A stretch of DNA of 64,000 bases, taken from Novilysobacter_A longmucuonensis. GTDB lineage: Bacteria > Pseudomonadota > Gammaproteobacteria > Xanthomonadales > Xanthomonadaceae. Below are positions 1 to 7,422 of the stretch, piece after piece; the stretch's first letter is position 1; every line of letters begins with the position of its first letter. The stretch spans positions 389,497-453,496 of the forward strand of contig NZ_JBJMAW010000002.1 in the NCBI RefSeq assembly GCF_046600735.1. Reading direction: 5' to 3'. Made by a program: the position numbers and the translations under genes. The notes below the pieces were generated by a model. The model saw nothing but the letters and a program-made list of their open reading frames with translations, was not told the DNA's origin and ran no database searches.

Positions 1-371
1 TCGACGAACTTGGGAAACGCCCGCACGCCGATCAGGTCGACATAGCGGCCGAGCACGCGTGCGACTTCGGCGATGTGCTCTTCGGTGTCGCCGTCCATCA
101 CGCTGCCCAGGTCGAACTCGATCGGCCACGCGTCCTTGCCCGGTTGCAGCACCACCGCGTGGCCGCCGAGCTGGAACGCGCCGACCTCGAAGCTGGTGCG
201 GGTGCGCATCGAAGGGTTGAAGAACACCAGCGCGATCGACTTGCCCTTCAATGCCGATCCGCTGCCGTCGTGGTCCGGCGCGCGGTGCTTGAACGCGGCC
301 GCTCGCGCGAGCAGCGCGTCGAGTTCGCTGCGCGACCAGTCCTGGGTGTTGAGAAAGTGCTTGAGGGCCAT
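1..371 (-). CDS. argF': N-acetylornithine carbamoyltransferase, N-terminal part (cut by window edge)
   Basis: The first 123 residues of the enzyme that carbamoylates N-acetyl-L-ornithine to N-acetylcitrulline in the acetylated arginine pathway of xanthomonads. The carbamoyl-phosphate loop SMRTRTS is at residues 54-60 and the segment DGDTEEH at 93-99. Glu97 corresponds to the Glu of the Xanthomonas enzyme (residue 92 there) known to set acetylornithine rather than succinylornithine specificity. The start is the ATG at 371 and the 3' end lies outside the window. No convincing Shine-Dalgarno is visible; a conserved two-hairpin element and a terminator lie just upstream. Identity follows from strong sequence recognition over the N-terminal third. 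Confidence 0.93.
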   Translation of the reverse strand, partial: MALKHFLNTQDWSRSELDALLARAAAFKHRAPDHDGSGSALKGKSIALVFFNPSMRTRTSFEVGAFQLGGHAVVLQPGKDAWPIEFDLGSVMDGDTEEHIAEVARVLGRYVDLIGVRAFPKFV

Positions 372-395
372 GGAAGTCGTGTCCGCGGGGTTCTG

Positions 396-442
396 TTGGA
401 CAGTCCGGCCAGGGAAGGCCGGGGTTTTGCGCATGGATGCGC
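396..442 (-). repeat. Two-hairpin intergenic element, copy 1
   Basis: Read on the minus strand it is a perfect 5-bp hairpin with TCCA loop (GCGCATCCATGCGC), AAAACC, a second hairpin with 6-bp GC stem, then ACTGTCCAA. Copy 2 is at 55565-55611 in the same orientation to its downstream gene. The second stem differs in sequence but keeps pairing. It ends 25 bases before the argF' start, so it lies in the untranslated leader of argF' or its promoter. On the plus strand the loops read TGGA/GGGA. Function unknown. Confidence 0.6.
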
Positions 443-454
443 GAGAAGTTACGC

Positions 455-488
455 AAACAAAAAAGCCCAGCGCGGAGGCTGGGCTTTT
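455..488 (-). terminator. Rho-independent terminator upstream of argF'
   Basis: An 11-bp perfect stem (AAAAGCCCAGC / GCTGGGCTTTT) with loop GCGGAG. On the minus strand it is followed by a T-rich run (TTTTTTGTTTG). It could stop transcripts of the small gene at 524-643 or the 687-1160 gene before argF'. The stem is symmetrical, so it could also work weakly on the plus strand. Confidence 0.75.
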
Positions 489-523
489 CGTGTGTCACGC
501 ATGAATCGCGTGCGTGCGCGTCG

Positions 524-643
524 CTACCCGGCCGGATTGGGGGGCAGCGGTCGGCGCGCGCGCGAGGTCATGCCCGCCGCCATGTAGGCGGAGGTCAGGA
601 TGTCGGCGTCGGCGCGCAGGGCCTGGGTGGCGGAGGTGTTCAT
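524..643 (-). CDS. Possible 39-residue small protein
   Basis: A short open frame starting MNTSATQALRADADILTS and ending at a TAG, lying between the periplasmic protein gene and the terminator that precedes argF'. Nearly every third codon position is G or C, the bias of real genes in this genome, and a good terminator follows about 35 bases downstream. Against it: no clear Shine-Dalgarno and no family that I recognise. A longer in-frame form starting at 718 would overlap the end of the upstream gene and has weaker codon bias. Treat as a candidate only. Confidence 0.35.
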   Translation of the reverse strand: MNTSATQALRADADILTSAYMAAGMTSRARRPLPPNPAG

Positions 644-686
644 GAGGGGGCGAATGCTCGCATGCGGCCGGAGGCGGCGCAAGCGC

Positions 687-1160
687 TCAATCGGTCGTGC
701 CCAGGGGCGCACGGGCACCGGCTACCGCCGGCGTGATCGCAACGCGGATGCGAAGCCGGTTGCCCGGGTCCTCCGGCAGGCGCGAGCGGTACTTGCCGCC
801 CTTGTAAACGTAGTCGACGTCATAGGCGATCGGCCGGCGGAACTGGCGCTCCACCGGTACCGAGCGGCAGTTGGCGACGGACTCCTCGAGCGGCTGTCCG
901 TCGCGGCTCAGTGCCTCGCGGACCACACCGACGACCCGTGACAGCCGCGAGTCGTCCTCGCTGCGCGGACGCGGCGACTGGTCGCACTGTTCTTCCATGC
1001 GGGTCGCGGTCAGGGTCTGGTACACCGGCGACACGCGCAGCACCTGCGCATAATCGAAACGAACGTTCTCGACCTGCAGCACAGTGGTGTCCTGCGCCCA
1101 CGCCGGCCCGGTCGCAATGGCCAACAGCAAGCTCGGCAGTAGCAGGGCAATGCGGGACAT
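687..1160 (-). CDS. Secreted protein related to 17-kDa glycine-zipper family, zipper absent
   Basis: 157 residues with a clear signal peptide (MSRIALLLPSLLLAIATGPAWA, cleavage after about 22). The mature part has the order YAQVLRVSPVYQTL, Cys near 59, Cys near 98, then YDVDYVYKGGKYRSRLPEDPGNRLRI-type sequence. This is the frame of xanthomonad outer-membrane proteins of the 17-kDa antigen/glycine-zipper group, but the glycine-zipper segment expected between the two halves is missing. Function is unknown; the two cysteines could form a disulfide. Single gene, opposite in direction to cysS. Confidence 0.7.
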   Translation of the reverse strand: MSRIALLLPSLLLAIATGPAWAQDTTVLQVENVRFDYAQVLRVSPVYQTLTATRMEEQCDQSPRPRSEDDSRLSRVVGVVREALSRDGQPLEESVANCRSVPVERQFRRPIAYDVDYVYKGGKYRSRLPEDPGNRLRIRVAITPAVAGARAPLGTTD

Positions 1161-1280
1161 GGGATCCGCAGTCGGGTCGGTCCCGGGATTGTAGGGGCAG
1201 TGCGGCCGCCCGGGCCTGAATCTTGCCTGTCATGCCCGGTGGACGGCGATAGAATGGCGTGAACCCTCGCCGTGCCGCCC

Positions 1281-2654
1281 ATGAGCCTGCAGCTTTTCAA
1301 CAGCCTGACCCGCCGGGTCGAAGCCTTTACGCCTGCCGACCCGGCCCGCGCCACGATGTACTTGTGCGGCCCCACGGTCTACAACTACGTGCACATTGGC
1401 AATGCGCGCGGCCCGGTGGTGTTCGGGGTGTTGGCCGAGCTGCTGCGTCGCCGGTTCGGCACGGTGAGCTACGCCCGCAACGTCACCGACGTCGATGACA
1501 AGATCAACGCCGCCGCGCGCGAGCAGGGCGTGCCGATTTCGACCATCACTGACCGCTTTGCCGCCGCCTATCGCGAGGACATGGCCGCGCTCGGCGCTTC
1601 GCCGCCGGACCTCGAGCCCGAGGCGACCGGCCATATCGCCCAGATCGTGGCGATGATCGAGCGGCTGATCGCATCCGGCCACGCCTACGCCGCACAAGGC
1701 CATGTGCTGTTCGCGGTCGCCAGCTTCGCCGACTACGGCAAGCTTTCGCGGCGCGATACCGACGAGATGCTGGCCGGCGCGCGGGTCGAGGTGGCGCCGT
1801 ACAAGCGCGACCCGGGTGATTTCGTGCTGTGGAAACCCTCGACCGACGATCTCCCCGGCTGGGACTCGCCGTGGGGCCGCGGCCGGCCGGGCTGGCATAT
1901 CGAGTGCTCGGCGATGGCCGCCGCGCACCTGGGCGAGACCATCGACATCCATGCCGGCGGGGTCGACCTGCAGTTCCCGCACCACGAAAACGAGATCGCG
2001 CAGAGCGAGTGCGCCCACGGCGGTCGGCCGTTCGCGCGCTTCTGGCTGCACAACGGCATGCTCAACTTCGGCGGCGCCAAGATGTCCAAGTCGGTAGGCA
2101 ACATCGAGAAGGTGCACGACCTGGTGCGTGCCCACCCGCCGGAGGCCCTGCGCTACGCCCTGCTGTCGGCGCACTACCGGCAGCCATTGGAGTGGTCCGA
2201 TAGCCTGATCGAACAGAGCGTGCGCACCCTGGACCGGTTGTACGGCACGCTGCGGGACCTGGCCGATGTCGAGGCCACCGCTTCCATCCCGGCCGGCATC
2301 GAGGCGACGCTCGATGACGACCTCAACACGCCGCAGGCACTGGCCGAGATCGCGCGTATTGCCGGCGAGGCGCGCAAGGCCGGCTCGCCCGGCGACCGTA
2401 CCGGGCTGAAGTCCGAACTGCTCGGTGCGGGCCTCGCACTGGGCCTGCTGCAGCAGGACCCGGCGGCCTGGTTCGCACGCGGTGCGGACGCGGGCGACGG
2501 TGGCCGCATCCAGGCGCTGGTCGATGAACGTGCCGCCGCGAAGCAGGCCCGCGATTTCGCGCGCGCCGATGCGATCCGTGCGCAGCTCGCCGGCGAAGGC
2601 ATTCTGCTGGAAGACACGGCGCAGGGAGTACGCTGGCGTCGCGCCTCGGCGTGA
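1281..2654 (+). CDS. cysS: Cysteinyl-tRNA synthetase
   Basis: 457 residues, the usual length. It charges tRNA-Cys with cysteine in the cytoplasm. Visible signatures: HIGN at 38-41 (HIGH motif), zinc ligands Cys29 and Cys209 with His234 and Glu238 in the HHENE segment, and KMSKS at 267-271 with the anticodon-binding domain following. The ATG at 1281 is chosen over a GTG at 1272 because family members begin MSLQLFN or similar. Monocistronic; a GTAG-type repeat separates it from sufE. Confidence 0.98.
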   Translation: MSLQLFNSLTRRVEAFTPADPARATMYLCGPTVYNYVHIGNARGPVVFGVLAELLRRRFGTVSYARNVTDVDDKINAAAREQGVPISTITDRFAAAYREDMAALGASPPDLEPEATGHIAQIVAMIERLIASGHAYAAQGHVLFAVASFADYGKLSRRDTDEMLAGARVEVAPYKRDPGDFVLWKPSTDDLPGWDSPWGRGRPGWHIECSAMAAAHLGETIDIHAGGVDLQFPHHENEIAQSECAHGGRPFARFWLHNGMLNFGGAKMSKSVGNIEKVHDLVRAHPPEALRYALLSAHYRQPLEWSDSLIEQSVRTLDRLYGTLRDLADVEATASIPAGIEATLDDDLNTPQALAEIARIAGEARKAGSPGDRTGLKSELLGAGLALGLLQQDPAAWFARGADAGDGGRIQALVDERAAAKQARDFARADAIRAQLAGEGILLEDTAQGVRWRRASA

Positions 2655-2670
2655 GCGCCGCTGTCCAGTC

Positions 2671-2733
2671 GTAGGGTGGGCACGTTTTCTGTGCCCACCA
2701 CCCGCGGCGGCGACAGGCACGAAAAGCGTACCC
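2671..2733. repeat. GTAG-headed palindromic repeat (GTAGGGTGGGCACG type)
   Basis: Begins GTAGGGTGGGCACG and contains the inverted arm GTGCCCACC, followed by a degenerate second arm. The same family occurs at 3231-3306 and around 11557-11699. It fills the cysS-sufE gap and reaches the first possible ATG of sufE. Confidence 0.6.
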
Positions 2734-2757
2734 ATGCATCGACAAGATCCTGAAAGG

Positions 2758-3201
2758 ATGGAAGTGACCGACACCCCGTTCCCGCTCGAACCCACCCCGC
2801 TCGAGGCACAGGCCGCGATCCGCGAAGAGTTCGCCTTCTTCGGCGACTGGTCCGAGCGCTACCAGTACCTGATCGACCTCGGTCGCAAGCTGCCCGACCT
2901 GCCGGGCGAATGGAAGACCGACGAGCACCGCCTGCACGGTTGCCAGTCGATGGTGTGGATCGTCGTGCAGGGCGATGCCGACCGACTCGACTTCCACGCG
3001 ATCAGCGACTCGGCGATCGTATCGGGCCTGATCTATCTTGCGCTGCGGGTGTACTCGGGCCGTAGCGCGGCCGAGATCGTACAGACGCAGGCCGACTACA
3101 TCGCCGAGATCGGCTTGGCCAAGCACCTGTCGCCGACGCGCAGCAACGGCCTGACCGCCCTGCTCGGCTTTATCCAGGACCAGGCGCGGCAGCGGTCATG
3201 A
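2758..3201 (+). CDS. sufE: SufE-family cysteine desulfurase sulfur acceptor
   Basis: 147 residues of the SufE family, which takes persulfide sulfur from a SufS/CsdA-type desulfurase and passes it to the SufBCD scaffold for Fe-S assembly. The active cysteine is in HRLHGCQSMVW (Cys62), with the family frame from WSERYQYLIDLGR to SNGLTALLG. Start is uncertain: ATG 2734 lies at the edge of a repeat, ATG 2758 is listed, and GTG 2764 has the best-spaced Shine-Dalgarno (AAAGGA, 5 bases). No sufS or sufBCD is nearby. Confidence 0.93.
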   Translation: MEVTDTPFPLEPTPLEAQAAIREEFAFFGDWSERYQYLIDLGRKLPDLPGEWKTDEHRLHGCQSMVWIVVQGDADRLDFHAISDSAIVSGLIYLALRVYSGRSAAEIVQTQADYIAEIGLAKHLSPTRSNGLTALLGFIQDQARQRS

Positions 3202-3230
3202 CGATCGCGGCGGCCCCGCGCACGGCCCTC

Positions 3231-3306
3231 GTAGGGCGGGCACGTCGTTTGCGCCCACCGGCCGGTGGCAGCAGCTGACGGGCCCACAAAGCGCGTCCCG
3301 CCTGTG
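3231..3306. repeat. GTAG-headed palindromic repeat
   Basis: GTAGGGCGGGCACGTCG with arms GCGCCCACC and a diverged reverse arm GCGCGTCCCGCC. Same family as 2671-2733. It lies between the convergent sufE and dksA genes, next to the dksA terminator. Confidence 0.55.
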
Positions 3307-3316
3307 AGTACCCCAC

Positions 3317-3340
3317 GAAAAAGCCCCGCGATGCGGGGCC
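3317..3340 (-). terminator. Rho-independent terminator of dksA
   Basis: Stem GCCCCGC/GCGGGGC (3323-3329 with 3333-3339). On the minus strand it is followed by TTTTTC at 3317-3322. It is placed about 55 bases after the dksA stop codon and faces the convergent sufE. Confidence 0.85.
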
Positions 3341-3395
3341 TGTTCCTAGCAGAGACGACTTAGCGGAGACTACGTAGCGAAGACGGCTTGATCGA

Positions 3396-4646
3396 TCAGT
3401 CGCCCATCTGCTTCTGCAAGTGCTCCCAACGCTCCTGCGCGTCAATCGAGCGCTCAGCGGTGAGGCGGGCTTCGAGGCGGTCCAGGCCGATCTCCTCGCC
3501 GGTCTCGGCGCAGAACCCGTAGTCGCCGCTGTCCACCCGCTTGAGCGTGCTGTCGATCTTGCTGATCAGCTTGCGATAGCGGTCGCGGGTGCGCAGCTCC
3601 AGCGAGTTCTCGGTTTCGCGCGTGGCGCGCTCGGCTTCGTCCCCGACATCACGCACTTCGTCCTTGAGGTTCTCGATGGTCTGCTTGGATTCCTCGACCA
3701 GATCGGCCCGCCACTTCAGCAAACGCTGGCGGAAGTACTCCAACTGCAAGGGGCTCATGTATTCCTCGTCCGGGCTCGGCTTGTAGCCGGCGGGGAGGAT
3801 CGGACGCCCGGTGGCGTCGTCGGTCTTGTAGGGCACGACTTTCACCTTGCCTTTCGGCGCAGGTGCCTGCGATTTTGCGGCAACCGCCACCGCCACCTTG
3901 CCGACCGGACGCTTGACCGGGGCGAGGGGCGAGGCTGCTACGGGTTTCTGGGCCGACTGCGCCCGGCTTTCGGACTTGGCCGAAGCGGACCTGGCGGCAG
4001 CGGAGGTTTTTTTCGATCCCGAAGCAACCGGCTCGGCCTTGCTGGCCGGACGTGCGGCCGGCTTCTTTACCGCTTGCGGTTTGGAAGCGGACTTTTCGGC
4101 CTTGGACGCTGGCTTGCTGCCCGGTTTGCTGTTGGGTTTGGAGGGCGATTTCGACACAGCGCTGGACTTGCGGGCTGCAGCCTTGGCTGGCACGGCCTTC
4201 CTGGCGGGCGATCTGGTGGCGGCGGCCTTTTTTGCGGCGCTGGAGTTCTTTGCAGCCGGCGCCTTGGTGGCCGTCTTGACCGGCGCCCGGGTGGCCTGCT
4301 TGTTCGCGGCCTTGGCTGGAGACGACTTGCCGGCCGGCTTTTTTGCCGCGATCTTCTTGGCTGCCGGCTTTTTCGCAGTGGCTTTCTTGGCGGGCGCGGC
4401 TTTCCTGGCCGCGGCCTTTTTGGTCGCTGGCTTCTTCGCCGCGACTGCCTTCGTCGAGGCTGCCTTCGTCAAGGATTTCTTCGCCGGCGCAGCCTTCTTG
4501 GTCGCGACTTTCTTGGCCACCGGCTTGCTGGCCGCCGATTTCCCGGCCGCAGGCTTCCTGGCGGCGCTCTTGCTGGCCGACTGGATGATTTTCTTGGCGG
4601 CCTTGGCGGCCTTCTTTGCAAGTTTCTTCACTGCCACGGGCGGCAT
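3396..4646 (-). CDS. dksA: DksA-type RNA polymerase regulator with long Lys/Ala-rich tail
   Basis: 416 residues. The C-terminal 144 (from about 273) are DksA, which enters the RNA polymerase secondary channel and, with ppGpp, controls stable RNA and other promoters. The coiled-coil tip DVGDEA (Asp333, Asp336, Ala338) matches the conserved DxxDxA. Of the four zinc-finger cysteines only Cys379 remains; the others are Thr382, Ser400 and Ala403, so a structural zinc is unlikely. Residues 1-272 are a low-complexity tail of Lys, Ala, Pro and Ser resembling histone H1 tails. A related tail is known in xanthomonad DksA proteins. ATG 4646 sits beside AAAAAGGA; a GTG nine bases downstream would have better spacing. 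Confidence 0.92.
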   Translation of the reverse strand: MPPVAVKKLAKKAAKAAKKIIQSASKSAARKPAAGKSAASKPVAKKVATKKAAPAKKSLTKAASTKAVAAKKPATKKAAARKAAPAKKATAKKPAAKKIAAKKPAGKSSPAKAANKQATRAPVKTATKAPAAKNSSAAKKAAATRSPARKAVPAKAAARKSSAVSKSPSKPNSKPGSKPASKAEKSASKPQAVKKPAARPASKAEPVASGSKKTSAAARSASAKSESRAQSAQKPVAASPLAPVKRPVGKVAVAVAAKSQAPAPKGKVKVVPYKTDDATGRPILPAGYKPSPDEEYMSPLQLEYFRQRLLKWRADLVEESKQTIENLKDEVRDVGDEAERATRETENSLELRTRDRYRKLISKIDSTLKRVDSGDYGFCAETGEEIGLDRLEARLTAERSIDAQERWEHLQKQMGD

Positions 4647-4840
4647 GTCCTTTTTGTTCCCTTGTGAGGGGAAAGCGCGCTGTTATACCCTGCCCCGGCA
4701 CTCGCGGCAACCGCGCCGGACCCCTCGTGGGGTTTACCGCCCCGCGTCGGTCCCGCCCCTGAGGCGCGCCATGCGCCCGGCGGATCGGTGATCGACCGGA
4801 CACCCGGCCGCGCATGATGGGCCGCACGCATGAAGGTATC

Positions 4841-5086
4841 GTGATCGATCGACTGCTCATCGCCGTACTGCGCGCCTACAAGCGCTGGATTAGCCCGCTG
4901 CTGGGGCCGCGCTGCCGTTTCCATCCGAGCTGTTCGGAGTACGCCATGCAGGCGATCGCGCGTTTCGGCGCGCCCAAGGGCGCCTGGCTGGCCTTGCGGC
5001 GGATCCTGCGTTGCCATCCACTGCACCCTGGCGGACACGATCCGGTGCCGTCACCAGAATCGTCTCCACGATCGCCGCCGCGCTAA
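4841..5086 (+). CDS. yidD: Membrane protein insertion efficiency factor YidD
   Basis: 81 residues starting at GTG 4841 (MIDRLLIAVLRAYKRWISP), preceded by GAAGG with 4-base spacing. An upstream ATG at 4814 would add nine unconserved residues. The family signature is present: CRFHPSCSEYAMQAI followed by LRRILRCHPLHPGG. YidD is a small membrane-associated protein thought to help YidC-dependent insertion. It usually sits with rnpA/yidC, but here it stands just before the dihydroorotase gene, as in many xanthomonads. Confidence 0.93.
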   Translation: MIDRLLIAVLRAYKRWISPLLGPRCRFHPSCSEYAMQAIARFGAPKGAWLALRRILRCHPLHPGGHDPVPSPESSPRSPPR

Positions 5087-5127
5087 TCCCTTCCCCCGCC
5101 CCCATCCCACAACGAGGCCCGACGCCG

Positions 5128-6474
5128 ATGTCCCATACCCTGATCGTCAATGCCCGCCTGGTCAACGAAGGCCGTGAATTCGACGGCGACCTGCGCATCG
5201 AGAACGGCCGCATCGCGCAGATCGGGAGCGGCCTGTCGGCGCGTGCCAACGAGGCGGTGGTCGATGCCGCCGGCCGCCGCCTGCTGCCGGGCATGATCGA
5301 TGACCAGGTGCATTTCCGCGAGCCGGGCATGGAGCACAAGGCCGACATGGCGACCGAATCGGCCGCCGCGGTGGCCGGCGGGCTGACCACCTTCATGGAC
5401 ATGCCCAATACCAGCCCGCCGACGCTCGATGCGCAGGCGCTGGAAGACAAGTACCGCCGCGCCGCCGGGCGCGTCTGGGGCAACCATGGGTTCTACCTGG
5501 GCACCAGCACCGGCAACCTGGAGGCGATCCAGCGGCTGGATCCGCGCAGCGCGCCGGGGGTCAAGGTGTTCATGGGCGCTTCGACCGGCAACATGCTGGT
5601 CGACGACCCGGAGGTGCTCGATGCGGTGTTCCGCGACGTGCCGACGCCGATCATCACCCATTGCGAAGACACCCCGATGATCGAGGCCGAAACCGCCCGC
5701 TACAAGGCAAAGTACGGCGACGACATCCCGGCCGAATGCCATCCCGACATCCGCTCGCGGCAGGCTTGCCTGAAGTCTACCGAGCTGGCGCTGTCGCTGG
5801 CGCGCCGGCACGGCACCCGCCTGCACGTGCTGCACATCTCCACCGCCGACGAGCTCGCCCTGTTCGAGACCGGCCCGCTGATCCGCGCCGACGGCAGCCG
5901 CAAGCAGATCACCGCCGAGACCTGCATCCACTTCCTGCGCTTCGACCGCGGCGACTACGCTTCGCTCGGCCATCTCATCAAATGCAATCCGGCCATCAAG
6001 GATCCGGCCGATCGCGAAGCGTTGATCCGCGCCGTGGCCGAAGACACCATCGACGTGCTCGCAACCGACCACGCGCCGCATCTGCTGGAGGAGAAGGAGC
6101 GTCCATACACGTCGGCGCCCAGCGGTCTGCCGCTGGTGCAATACGCGCTCAATGCCGCGCTGGAGCTGGTGCACGAGGGCCGGCTGACGACCGCGCAGGT
6201 GGTGCAGAAGTTCGCGCACGCACCAGCGCAGCTGTTCGATGTCGAGGGGCGGGGCTTCCTGCGCGAGGGCTATGCGGCCGACCTGGTGCTGATCGACGAT
6301 GCGCCGTTCACGGTGCGGCGCGAGGACGTGCTCTCCAAGTGCGGCTGGTCGCCCTTCGAGGGCCGCACGTTCCACTCGCGGATCGCCTCGACCTGGGTCA
6401 ACGGCGTGCTGGCCTGGGACGGCAGCCAGCTGGTCGGCGGGCCGGGCGGGCAGCGCCTGGTGTTCGCACGATGA
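5128..6474 (+). CDS. pyrC: Dihydroorotase
   Basis: 448-residue amidohydrolase that closes carbamoyl-aspartate to dihydroorotate in pyrimidine synthesis. It begins MSHTLIVNARLVNEG. The metal motif is DDQVHFREPG, with Gln in place of the first His of the HxH pair, a variant typical of a Bacteroidetes/Xanthomonas type of dihydroorotase. Later metal ligands are seen in HVLHIST and in the TDHAPH segment. The gene ends in an ATGA overlap with the next, so the two are probably translated from one mRNA. Allantoinase is a less likely alternative. Confidence 0.88.
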   Translation: MSHTLIVNARLVNEGREFDGDLRIENGRIAQIGSGLSARANEAVVDAAGRRLLPGMIDDQVHFREPGMEHKADMATESAAAVAGGLTTFMDMPNTSPPTLDAQALEDKYRRAAGRVWGNHGFYLGTSTGNLEAIQRLDPRSAPGVKVFMGASTGNMLVDDPEVLDAVFRDVPTPIITHCEDTPMIEAETARYKAKYGDDIPAECHPDIRSRQACLKSTELALSLARRHGTRLHVLHISTADELALFETGPLIRADGSRKQITAETCIHFLRFDRGDYASLGHLIKCNPAIKDPADREALIRAVAEDTIDVLATDHAPHLLEEKERPYTSAPSGLPLVQYALNAALELVHEGRLTTAQVVQKFAHAPAQLFDVEGRGFLREGYAADLVLIDDAPFTVRREDVLSKCGWSPFEGRTFHSRIASTWVNGVLAWDGSQLVGGPGGQRLVFAR

Positions 6475-7361
6475 GCCAGGGATGGGCCGGGCCACTCCGG
6501 CTTGCCGCCTGCTCGATGGTGCTTGCGATGGCGACCGCATGCGCCGCCGGTGCGCAGGCGCGCCCGCCAGTGCTGCCGGAGGCCGCGCGGCCCATCGCGG
6601 CACCGGTAGAGACCAGCGTGGTGCCGGAATCGGTCCCGCAGGGCGGATTGGTGATCGGCCGGACCACGCCGGATGCGATCGTCGAATACGGCGGCCGGCG
6701 GCTGCATGTTACGCCGTACGGCAGCTTCGTGTTCGGCGCCGGCCGCGATGCCAGCGGACCGCTGCTGCTCCGCATCACACCTCCCGGCGGTAGCGCCCTC
6801 ACCCACCGCGTGGCCGTGACGCCGCGCGACTGGCCGATCGAACGCGTCGATGGGGTGCCGCCGAAAACGGTCGATCCGCCGCCGGCGATCGCCGCACGGA
6901 TCGCACGCGAGCAGGCCGAGGTCACCGCCGCGCGCGAGCGCGACGACCCCCGCACCGACTTCGCGCAGGCCTTCATCTGGCCGGTGGAAGGTCGCATCAG
7001 CGGCCGCTTCGGCAACCAGCGCATCTACAACGGCACGCCGGGTTCGGCGCACTCGGGCATGGACATCGCCGCCCCAGCCGGCGCCGAGGTCAAGGCGCCG
7101 GCCGCGGGCGTGATCACGTTCGCCCGGCCGGACCTGTACCTGACCGGCGGCACGGTGCTGCTCGACCACGGCCACGGCATCAGCTCGAACTTCCTGCACC
7201 TGTCGCGGCTGGACGTGCAGGTCGGCGAGCGCATCGAGCAGGGCCAGGTGATCGGCGCGGTCGGCGCCACCGGCCGCGCGACCGGGCCGCACCTGCACTG
7301 GGGCATGAACTGGCTGGCGACCCGCATCGACCCGCTGCTGGTGCTGGAACGCACCCGCTGA
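6471..7361 (+). CDS. M23 (LytM) family metallopeptidase
   Basis: 296 residues. An N-terminal hydrophobic signal (to about residue 30, with a Cys in ATACAAG but a poor lipobox) is followed by a beta-rich region and a C-terminal M23 domain. Catalytic elements: HSGMDIAAPAG (HxxxD), GHGISSNFLHLS and HLHWGM (HxH). M23 enzymes cut peptidoglycan cross-bridges or act as inactive envelope regulators; here all zinc ligands are present, so it is probably an active periplasmic endopeptidase. It overlaps the pyrC stop by ATGA, and its own TGA is followed by a GTAG repeat. Confidence 0.9.
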   Translation: MSQGWAGPLRLAACSMVLAMATACAAGAQARPPVLPEAARPIAAPVETSVVPESVPQGGLVIGRTTPDAIVEYGGRRLHVTPYGSFVFGAGRDASGPLLLRITPPGGSALTHRVAVTPRDWPIERVDGVPPKTVDPPPAIAARIAREQAEVTAARERDDPRTDFAQAFIWPVEGRISGRFGNQRIYNGTPGSAHSGMDIAAPAGAEVKAPAAGVITFARPDLYLTGGTVLLDHGHGISSNFLHLSRLDVQVGERIEQGQVIGAVGATGRATGPHLHWGMNWLATRIDPLLVLERTR

Positions 7362-7362
7362 G

Positions 7363-7399
7363 GTAGAGCCGGGCTTGCTCGGCTGTCTTCACCCGTCGA
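7363..7399. repeat. GTAG repeat at the left flank of the IS110 element
   Basis: GTAGAGCCGGGCTTGCTCGGCTG followed by TCTTCACCCGTC. Nearly the same text recurs at 8550-8582 on the other side of the transposase pseudogene, suggesting that the element inserted into a repeat of this class. Confidence 0.65.
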
Positions 7400-7422
7400 A
7401 AGCACCGTAGCAACTGTGTTGA

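Noticed and set aside
396..490. A CsrB/RsmZ-like small RNA on the plus strand with several GGA loops and a terminator
   Set aside because: Attractive for copy 1 alone, but copy 2 of the element has no terminator on that strand and would run antisense into a tRNA. Kept only as a conserved element of unknown function.
449..502. A 17-codon leader peptide with three Arg codons ahead of argF', suggesting attenuation
   Set aside because: The frame simply runs through the terminator hairpin, no alternative anti-terminator pairing is evident, and the hairpin is better explained as the end of an upstream transcript.
3420..4667. A 415-codon plus-strand frame rich in Gly, Leu and Arg
   Set aside because: It is the antisense reading of the Lys/Ala codons in the DksA tail.
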